Shown piece by piece: positions 58,363 to 64,000 of a stretch of DNA of 64,000 bases; the stretch's first letter is position 1, and every line of letters starts with the position of its first letter. A program made the position numbers and the translations under genes. The notes beneath the pieces are model-generated. The model saw only the letters and a list, made by a program, of their open reading frames with translations. It did no database searches and was not told the DNA's origin. This DNA is from Saccharothrix luteola (lineage in GTDB: Bacteria > Actinomycetota > Actinomycetes > Mycobacteriales > Pseudonocardiaceae), in the NCBI RefSeq assembly GCF_020859565.1, contig NZ_JAJHUO010000033.1, positions 1-64,000 on the forward strand, in the 5' to 3' direction.

Positions 58363-58375
58363 TGCACTCTGTGCA
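58363..58375. promoter_or_regulatory. MarR-type dyad, P450-proximal
   Basis: TGCAC-TCT-GTGCA, perfect 5-bp arms, 75 bp before the P450 start. It shares the TGCAC core with the larger dyad at 58407. Confidence 0.5.
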
Positions 58376-58406
58376 GCTTTTTCGTGTAACTCACTGCACA
58401 ACGCGA

Positions 58407-58429
58407 AATCTTGCACGTCGTGCAAGATT
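58407..58429. promoter_or_regulatory. MarR-type dyad, exporter-proximal
   Basis: Perfect 11-bp arms AATCTTGCACG and CGTGCAAGATT around one base, 49 bp before the MarR start. MarR proteins bind compact dyads like this; the site is a strong operator candidate for the divergent P450 and MarR-exporter genes. Confidence 0.7.
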
Positions 58430-58477
58430 GAGCGATAGTTGTATGTGGCAAGCAATGCGGAGAGACAGGGGGACGGC

Positions 58478-58936
58478 ATGGACGCCGTCGCGCGGGAGCT
58501 GGAAGACCGGGTGCGGGACCTGCTGAGGGTCGTGCGGATGGTCAAGCAGCGACACCACGCGCTGCCTCCCGGCCTGATCGGCACGCTCGGCCTGATCGCC
58601 CGCGCCGGCGCGGAACCCACCGGGTGCCACGCCAAGCAGTTGGCCGCCAGCGCCGGGCTCGACCCGTCCACGGTGAGCCGGGCGGTGGCCGCGCTGGTCG
58701 CGAACGGCCTGGTCGAACGGCGTGCCGACCCCGACGACGGCCGCGCCAGCATCCTCGTGGTGACCGAACGCGGTCACGCCGAGCTGGCCGCCGCCCGGGA
58801 CTGGTACGACCGGCTGCTCGGCCGCGCGCTCGCCGACTGGAGCCCTGAAGAGGTCGAGGCGCTGACCAGCTCCCTGGGCCGCCTGACCATTGACGTCGAA
58901 GGAGCCCTCGGCTCCACCTTGGAGGCCGCGCGATGA
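58478..58936 (+). CDS. MarR-family transcriptional regulator
   Basis: 152-aa MarR protein: AKQLAASAGLDPSTVSRAVAALVANGLVERRADPDDGRASILVVTERG is the winged HTH with the DDGR wing motif. ATG 58478 follows a GACAGGGGGA ribosome site (an upstream TTG gives 13 more residues). Its stop overlaps the exporter start by 4 bp (ATGA), so repressor and pump are made together. Probable ligand: the pump substrate. Confidence 0.87.
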   Translation: MDAVARELEDRVRDLLRVVRMVKQRHHALPPGLIGTLGLIARAGAEPTGCHAKQLAASAGLDPSTVSRAVAALVANGLVERRADPDDGRASILVVTERGHAELAAARDWYDRLLGRALADWSPEEVEALTSSLGRLTIDVEGALGSTLEAAR

Positions 58937-60489
58937 GCGCACCCGCCACCGCCAACGGCACGATGAGCCACCGCCAGGTCCTGGAGGCTCTGAGCGGTCT
59001 GCTGTTGGTGCTGTTCGTCGCGATGCTCAGCGGCACCGTCGTCTCGACGGCGTTGCCGCAGATCATCGGTGCGCTCAACGGCTCGCAGACGCAGTACACC
59101 TGGGTGGTCACCGCCACCCTGCTCACCGCGACCGCCACCACCCCGGTCTGGGGCAAGCTCGCGGACCTGTTCGACAAGAAGACCCTGGTCCAGGTCGCCA
59201 TCGTGATCTTCGTGGTCGGCTCGGTGGTCAGCGGCTTCGCGCAGAGCGCGGGCCAGCTCATCGCGGCACGCGCGTTCCAGGGCATCGGCGTCGGCGGTTT
59301 GCAGGCGCTGGTGCAGGTGGTGATCGCGGCGATGATCCCGCCGCGCGAGCGCGGCCGGTACAACGGCTACCTCGGCGGCGTGATGGCGTTGGCCACGGTC
59401 GGCGGGCCGCTGCTCGGCGGTCTCATCGTGGACACCTCGTGGCTGGGCTGGCGCTGGTGCTTCTTCATCGGCGTGCCGGTCGCGGTGATCGCGTTGTTCG
59501 TGCTCCAGGCCACGTTGAAGGTGAAGACGGTCCGGCGCGACGACGTGAAGATCGACTACCTGGGCGCGAGCCTGATCGCGGTCGGCGTGAGCGTGCTGCT
59601 GGTGTGGATCTCGTTCGTGGACGGCTCGTTCGCGTGGCTGTCGTGGCAGAGCTTCGCCATGGTCGGCGCGTCGGTGGCGCTGCTGGGCGGCGCGGTCGCG
59701 GTCGAAGCGCGTGCGGCGGAACCGGTGGTGCCGCTGGGGATCGTGAAGCAGCGCACGACGGCGTTGGCGATCCTGGCCAGCGTGGCGGTGGGCATGGCGA
59801 TGTTCGGCGGCGCGGTGTTCCTCGGCCAGTACTTCCAGATCGGCCGCGGCTACAGCCCGACCGAGGCCGGCCTGCTGACCATCCCGATGATGGTGGGCGT
59901 GCTGGGCGCGTCCATCGTGTCGGGGCGGCTGATCACCAAGACCGGCCGGGTCAAGCCCTACATCGTGGTGGGCGCGGCGACGCTGGTGCTCGGGTTCCTC
60001 GCGCTGGGGCAGATCGACCACGACACGTCGCTGGTCCTGGTCGGCGGCGCGATGCTGCTGGTCGGCACGGGTGTCGGGTTGAGCATGCAGAACCTGGTGC
60101 TCGCGGTGCAGAACACGGTGCCGTTGAAGGACATCGGCGCGGCCAGCTCCACCATCGCGTTCTTCCGGTCGCTCGGCGGCACGATCGGCGTGTCGGTGCT
60201 CGGCGCGGTGCTGGCGCGCCGGGTCGAGGACGCCATCACCCGCGACCTGACCGCCGCGGGCATCCCCGTCGGCGGCGCGGGTGGCGGCAACCTCAACCTG
60301 AACGTGCTGCCGGACGCGGTGCAGCACATCGTCCGCAACGCGTACGGCGACGCCACCGGCCACATCTTCCTGATCTCCTCGGCCATCGCGGTGATCGGCG
60401 TGGTCGCGGCCCTGCTGCTCAAGCCGATCACCCTGCGCTCCAGCCTCGACCTGGCGGAGGCCAAGCCGACCGTCGGCGCGGCTTCCTAG
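58933..60489 (+). CDS. MFS drug exporter, DHA2 family (14 helices)
   Basis: 518-aa exporter, paralogue of the one at 53364: motif A GKLADLFDKKT, motif B ARAFQGIGVGGLQA, motif C GPLLGGLIVDTSWLGWRWCFF. An extended extracytoplasmic loop near the C-terminus (IPVGGAGGGNLNLNVLPDAV) replaces the shorter loop of the paralogue. It is co-translated with the MarR regulator. With the divergent P450 it may form a xenobiotic oxidation-export set. Confidence 0.88.
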   Translation: MSAPATANGTMSHRQVLEALSGLLLVLFVAMLSGTVVSTALPQIIGALNGSQTQYTWVVTATLLTATATTPVWGKLADLFDKKTLVQVAIVIFVVGSVVSGFAQSAGQLIAARAFQGIGVGGLQALVQVVIAAMIPPRERGRYNGYLGGVMALATVGGPLLGGLIVDTSWLGWRWCFFIGVPVAVIALFVLQATLKVKTVRRDDVKIDYLGASLIAVGVSVLLVWISFVDGSFAWLSWQSFAMVGASVALLGGAVAVEARAAEPVVPLGIVKQRTTALAILASVAVGMAMFGGAVFLGQYFQIGRGYSPTEAGLLTIPMMVGVLGASIVSGRLITKTGRVKPYIVVGAATLVLGFLALGQIDHDTSLVLVGGAMLLVGTGVGLSMQNLVLAVQNTVPLKDIGAASSTIAFFRSLGGTIGVSVLGAVLARRVEDAITRDLTAAGIPVGGAGGGNLNLNVLPDAVQHIVRNAYGDATGHIFLISSAIAVIGVVAALLLKPITLRSSLDLAEAKPTVGAAS

Positions 60490-60610
60490 GGAGTCGCTCC
60501 GGTTGGCGAGAACCCGTTGAGGTGTGGCACTCCGGCCACTGCCGCGCCGGCTGCGGCGCTCCTAACGTCCAGGGCGGAACGTTTTCCTGCGACGACAAGG
60601 ACCGCCAACC

Positions 60611-61057
60611 ATGGTCGTGGTCTCGGCACTGCTCATCGGCGTGCTGTACGTGCTCCTGAACTCCTTCGTCCCCGACCGGCACCGCCGACCGTTCAACGCG
60701 GTCATGGTCGGCGGCGCCGGTGCGGCGTACCTCAGCGGCGGCGGGTTGGGGGCGTGGGAGTTCGCCATCACCGCCGTCATCACGCTCTGCGCCTACCGCG
60801 GGCTGACGTCGTGGACGTGGATCGGCATCGGGTGGCTCGTGCACACGGCCGCCGACGTGGCGCACCACGTGCACGGCAACCCGATCGTGCCGTTCGCCGA
60901 GCACTCGTCGCTCGGTTGCGCGATCTGCGACCCGGTGATCGCCCTGTGGGCGTTCGCGGGCGGTCCGGGCTTCCGGTCAATGACCCCCGCAGCACTCGTG
61001 CGGGCTTTCCGCCTCCGCCGGGCGCAGCACGCCACCGACGGCGGGCTCCACGAGTAG
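60611..61057 (+). CDS. Small integral membrane protein (DUF6010-like)
   Basis: 148 aa with about four hydrophobic segments (VVVSALLIGVLYVLLNSF, FNAVMVGGAGAAYL, EFAITAVITLCAYRGL, WIGIGWLVHTAADVAHH) and a conserved-looking HHVHGNPIVPF, SLGCAICDPVIALW stretch. It matches the pattern of DUF6010 proteins, whose function is unknown. ATG 60611 with AAGGA upstream. Its last 81 bp overlap the convergent gene 60977-61513. Confidence 0.65.
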   Translation: MVVVSALLIGVLYVLLNSFVPDRHRRPFNAVMVGGAGAAYLSGGGLGAWEFAITAVITLCAYRGLTSWTWIGIGWLVHTAADVAHHVHGNPIVPFAEHSSLGCAICDPVIALWAFAGGPGFRSMTPAALVRAFRLRRAQHATDGGLHE

Positions 61058-61513
61058 CAGCAGCTCGCCGTCCCGGCACACCGGGCGCACGAAGCCCAGC
61101 GTCTGCACCGGGTCGGTCGGCGCGACGTCGACACCGATGCCGACCACCCGGTCGATCGCCGACCCCGCCACCACCTCGGCCGCGGGGTGCGTGCCGGTGA
61201 GCGCCGACTGGCCGGGGAACCGGACGCACCGGCCGTCGACGCGGTCGCGGCCCGCCCGGGCGGCACGCGCGGCGGGCGTGTCGGAGTCGTCGAGCACGGC
61301 CACCGGACCGCCCAACGCCTCCGCCAGCCGATCCAGGTCCACCTCACCGGTCACGTGCGCGGACAGCGCGGTGACGGCGACCGGCCCGGACCGGTCCGTG
61401 TGCGTGCACACGAAGTCCGCCGCCACGCCGTCGAACGCCGCCAGCAGCAGCGCGTCCACGTGCGCCGCGCCGTGCTCGCCGGGCAGCGCGGGCACGGCGC
61501 CGAGCCACGTCAT
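60977..61513 (-). CDS. Hypothetical protein coupled to the PHP-domain gene
   Basis: 178 aa from ATG 61513, which shares one base with the PHP-domain stop (TGATG), so translation is coupled. Not recognised. Starts MTWLGAVPALPGEHGAAHVD; contains VCTHTDRSGPVAV, LSAHVTGEVDLDRL and VRPVCRDGELLLLVEP, mixed alpha/beta, with a C-terminal PHECCGG cysteine pair. Probably a partner of the secreted PHP protein, although it has no signal peptide. Overlaps the convergent membrane-protein gene by 81 bp. Confidence 0.6.
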   Translation of the reverse strand: MTWLGAVPALPGEHGAAHVDALLLAAFDGVAADFVCTHTDRSGPVAVTALSAHVTGEVDLDRLAEALGGPVAVLDDSDTPAARAARAGRDRVDGRCVRFPGQSALTGTHPAAEVVAGSAIDRVVGIGVDVAPTDPVQTLGFVRPVCRDGELLLLVEPAVGGVLRPAEAESPHECCGGH

Positions 61514-63207
61514 CAGATGACGTCCACGAACACCGGGTTCGCGTAGAACCACAGGTCCGCCCACGGGTCGGCGTCACCGATCACGTCCATCACCGGGTTG
61601 CCGTCGGAGGTCAGCCGGTTGCCGTCCGAACCGCGCAGCCGCAGGTAGAACGCGCCTTCCACGCGGCGGAACGCGTGCGTGAACTTCACCGTGCCGCGCG
61701 CGGTGCGGGAGACCTCGAACGACTTCACCACCTGCGTGGCCGGCGCGGAGAACGCGTCGCGGTCGGCCACCGGGCCGGTGATCGGGCCGGCGATCAGGTC
61801 CACCTTCGCCAACCGCGGCACCACGCCCGCGAAGTTCGCGCCCCGCGCCAGGTCGACCTCGATCACCACTTCGACGTCGTCGCCGCGCCGGACGAACGTG
61901 CGACCGCCGATCGTGACGCCCCGGTTGTCGCCCTCGCCGAGCGACCGGACCCGCAGGTTCAGCCCGTCGATGATCCGCCCGTGCACCGCGACGACCTTGC
62001 CGCCCTGCATGCCGCGCATCACGTCCACATAGGACTTGGAGTCCGCGCCGACCAGCGTGGAGCTGTAGAAGCCGGGCCAGTAGTCGCTCTCGACCTGCGG
62101 CACGCCGGTGTCGATGGGCGCGCCGCGGCTGCCGGTCGTGTTGTGGTCGCCGGTGCCCTGCTTGTGGGTGTCCAGGTGCACCCGGTGAGAGTCGGACGTG
62201 GCGGTGACCCACCACGGCCTGCCCTCGGCCAGCAGCGAGTCCCACAGGCCACCGACCTTCGCGGTCATCCAGTCGAACCCGCCGTAGGTGCGGTAGGGGT
62301 TCTCCGTCGCGGTCGGCGCGAAGCCGGGGAAGCTGTCCTGGTTGGGCGAGGCGTCGTAGAGCCCGCGCGCGGCGCCGCGACCGCCGTTCGCGGTCGGGAT
62401 GCCCGCCGCCTGGTGGCCGGGCGCGCCCTCCATGCCCACGGCCACGCCGGGCGCCGCGTCGCGCCAGCCGCGGAACTCGTGCGGGCTGTCCACGCCGCGC
62501 CGGGCCGGGTGGTTGGCGAACATCAGCGCGATCTCCGTGCGGCCGGCGAGCACCTGCGCCTCCAGGTACCGCAGGGCCGCCAAGGCGTACGGCTCGCCGT
62601 CGGCCGACGTGGAGCGGGTGATCAGGCCCTTGCCGCCGTTCGCGACCGGCGTGGACAGGACGCCGCCGTCGTAGGCGGCCTCGAACGCGCGCAGGATGTC
62701 GACGGTGGACCGGCCGGGCGGCAGGAACACGGTGGCGTGCTCGGCGCCCGGGATGTTCCACTCCAGGCCCTGGTAGACCAGCACGTCCCGGTGCGACCTG
62801 CGGGCGCGCTCGATGTCCGGCGCGACCTGGTCGATGGAGAACTTCTGGTGCGCGACGCCGCCGTGGTCGGTGATCACGACCCAGTCCAGGCCGTGCTCGC
62901 GCGCCTTGGCGACCTGCTGCGCGACCTCGTACTGGGCGTCGTTGGAGTACTTGGTGTGGATGTGGTGGTCGCCCGCGAACCAGCGCCCGCGCCCGCCCCA
63001 CGGGTTCACCGGCGTGGCCGGCCGGTCACCGTGCGCGTGGGCGGGCAGCGCGCCCATCGTGGTCGCCACGCCGGCCGCGCCCAGACCGGCCAGGAACCGG
63101 CGTCGCGCCACCGAGAGCGGCCGGTCGTCCCGGGCGTCGCGCCAGCTGCCCTCCACTTCCTCGTGGTGGTGCTCGTGGGTGTGGCCGTGGTGGTGGTCGT
63201 GCGACAT
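61513..63207 (-). CDS. Secreted PHP-domain phosphoesterase with His-rich N-terminus
   Basis: 564 aa. The first 17 residues alternate His with Asp/Glu (SHDHHHGHTHEHHHEE). A twin-arginine signal follows (RRRFLAGLGAAGVATTMGAL, cleavage near AHA). The PHP domain shows the metal motifs GDHHIHTKYSNDA, ITDHGGVAH, GLEWNIPG, NHPARRG and SDSHRVH. PHP enzymes hydrolyse phosphoesters with a trinuclear metal site. Export by Tat would let it fold with metal inside; the His-rich head before the signal may gather metal. ATG 63207. Confidence 0.82.
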   Translation of the reverse strand: MSHDHHHGHTHEHHHEEVEGSWRDARDDRPLSVARRRFLAGLGAAGVATTMGALPAHAHGDRPATPVNPWGGRGRWFAGDHHIHTKYSNDAQYEVAQQVAKAREHGLDWVVITDHGGVAHQKFSIDQVAPDIERARRSHRDVLVYQGLEWNIPGAEHATVFLPPGRSTVDILRAFEAAYDGGVLSTPVANGGKGLITRSTSADGEPYALAALRYLEAQVLAGRTEIALMFANHPARRGVDSPHEFRGWRDAAPGVAVGMEGAPGHQAAGIPTANGGRGAARGLYDASPNQDSFPGFAPTATENPYRTYGGFDWMTAKVGGLWDSLLAEGRPWWVTATSDSHRVHLDTHKQGTGDHNTTGSRGAPIDTGVPQVESDYWPGFYSSTLVGADSKSYVDVMRGMQGGKVVAVHGRIIDGLNLRVRSLGEGDNRGVTIGGRTFVRRGDDVEVVIEVDLARGANFAGVVPRLAKVDLIAGPITGPVADRDAFSAPATQVVKSFEVSRTARGTVKFTHAFRRVEGAFYLRLRGSDGNRLTSDGNPVMDVIGDADPWADLWFYANPVFVDVI

Positions 63208-63387
63208 GCGGAACTCCGATCATGACCCGAACGGCGGCAGGCCGAAGTATCGTTTTGCGGCCATGCGCCGGGTGGTGCGCGGAGTCGAACTCCCGGTGAA
63301 CACTCGACGCGGGCGTGGGACCGTCAAGACGGCGTAAAGGACCGGGGTTGCACCACGCCGGGAAACGGGCGCGCGCACACTGGGGCC

Positions 63388-64000
63388 GTGGACGGCAAGC
63401 GCAAGCGCGGCGAGCTGAGGATCTACCTCGGCGCGGCGCCCGGGGTCGGCAAGACGTTCGCCATGCTCGGCGAGGCGCACCGGCGCAAGGCCCGGGGCAC
63501 GGACGTCGTGGTCGGCCTGGTCGAGACGCACGGCCGGGAGAACACCGCGGCCCTGCTCGACGGCCTGGAGCAACTGCCCCGCCGCCACCTCGCCCCCAAC
63601 GACCACCACCCCACCGACCTCCCGGCGACCTCGCCGCCGTCTGCGGAGCAGCGGCCATCCAACACAGAGATGGACGTCGACGGCCTGCTGGCCCGGCGGC
63701 CCGAGGTGGCTGTGGTGGACGAGTTGGCCCACACCAACCTGCCCGGGTCGCGCAACGCCAAGCGGTGGCAGGACGTCGAGGAGCTGCTCGACGCCGGGAT
63801 CGACGTGTTGTCGACGGTCAACGTGCAGCACTTGGAGTCGCTCAACGACGTGGTCGAGCGGATCACCGGCGTGCGGCAGCGCGAGACCGTGCCGGACGAG
63901 GTGGTGCGGCGCGCCGAGCAGGTGGAGCTGGTCGACCTCACGCCGGAGGCGCTGCGCCGCCGCCTGGCGCACGGCAACGTGTACGCCGCGCACAAGATCG
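63388..64000 (+). CDS. kdpD: Sensor histidine kinase KdpD, N-terminal part
   Basis: The first 204 codons are in the window; the gene continues beyond 64000. GTG 63388. N-terminal KdpD domain: Walker-A LGAAPGVGKTFAMLGEAHRR, VVVGLVETHGR, Walker-B-like VAVVDELAHTNLPGSRN, then LDAGIDVLSTVNVQHLESLND and the start of the Usp-like part. KdpD senses potassium limitation and turgor and activates the Kdp K+-ATPase genes through KdpE. Between LEQLPRR and TEMDVDGL there is an unusual Pro/Ser/His-rich stretch longer than in typical KdpD. Confidence 0.88.
   Translation, partial: MDGKRKRGELRIYLGAAPGVGKTFAMLGEAHRRKARGTDVVVGLVETHGRENTAALLDGLEQLPRRHLAPNDHHPTDLPATSPPSAEQRPSNTEMDVDGLLARRPEVAVVDELAHTNLPGSRNAKRWQDVEELLDAGIDVLSTVNVQHLESLNDVVERITGVRQRETVPDEVVRRAEQVELVDLTPEALRRRLAHGNVYAAHKI

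Noticed and set aside
63260..63310. tRNA-like T-arm sequence (GGAGTCGAACTCC) upstream of kdpD
   Set aside because: No acceptor, D or anticodon arms can be folded around it, so it is not a tRNA gene.

Overview
The window is very GC-rich, densely coding DNA. GTG and TTG starts are frequent and several promoters look leaderless. Mycothiol-type (DUF664/DinB), F420/PPOX-type, MocR, SARP-free regulatory and DHA2-exporter genes point to a filamentous actinomycete. Pseudonocardiaceae (the Saccharothrix/Actinosynnema/Lentzea group) is my best guess from gene content alone. No rRNA, tRNA, CRISPR, phage or intact insertion sequence was recognised.

Layout. 1-2060: hexarate catabolism (talarate/galactarate dehydratase-like start, KdgD, LysR regulator), all minus strand. 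2107-7683: mostly secreted enzymes (EEP nuclease-like, polysaccharide deacetylase, SGNH hydrolase, sialidase) with a YjbR-HhH protein and a GNAT enzyme between them. 7712-10330: divergent MocR regulator and trans-sulfuration PLP enzyme. 10400-12152: a decayed CBM2 protein gene that still has a LacI-type operator, next to a LacI regulator. 12631-17286: signalling block with a membrane-tethered ECF sigma factor, two RsbW-like ATPases, a STAS protein and a PknB-type kinase.

18211-28142 carries two arsenic modules. The first is arsC, an aquaporin and an ArsR-ArsC fusion. The second is an ArsR-acetyltransferase (ArsN1-like) fusion diverging from a flavin monooxygenase, an MFS permease and a YjbR protein. 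RNase J, a MerR regulator and release factor 3 lie between the modules. 28305-32202 holds an ATP-dependent DNA ligase, a DinB/mycothiol enzyme, a poly-G/poly-C stretch that looks like an assembly artefact, and a rhamnogalacturonan lyase with three LacI-type palindromes upstream.

33008-41653 is the least familiar region. An ABC1/UbiB-type kinase-like protein faces an operon of a lipocalin/CrtC-like protein, a polyprenyl synthase fused to an SCP2-like N-terminal part, and a 905-aa lectin/Ig-repeat protein. A small beta-rich protein with two KFPPK motifs and a class 3 lipase flank it. The parts suggest handling of an isoprenoid or other hydrophobic molecule. This is my main candidate for an undescribed system.

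42012-49661 holds mixed housekeeping and envelope genes. They include glyA behind a ZTP (pfl) riboswitch, a VanZ/RDD protein, a D,D-peptidase-like protein and a Clp-N/TIR fusion. 49752-60489 holds an HxlR regulator, a carotenoid oxygenase, two regulator/DHA2-exporter pairs with clear palindromic operators, an MBL hydrolase and a cytochrome P450. 60611-64000 ends with a DUF6010-like membrane protein, a His-rich PHP-domain phosphoesterase with a coupled partner, and the start of kdpD.
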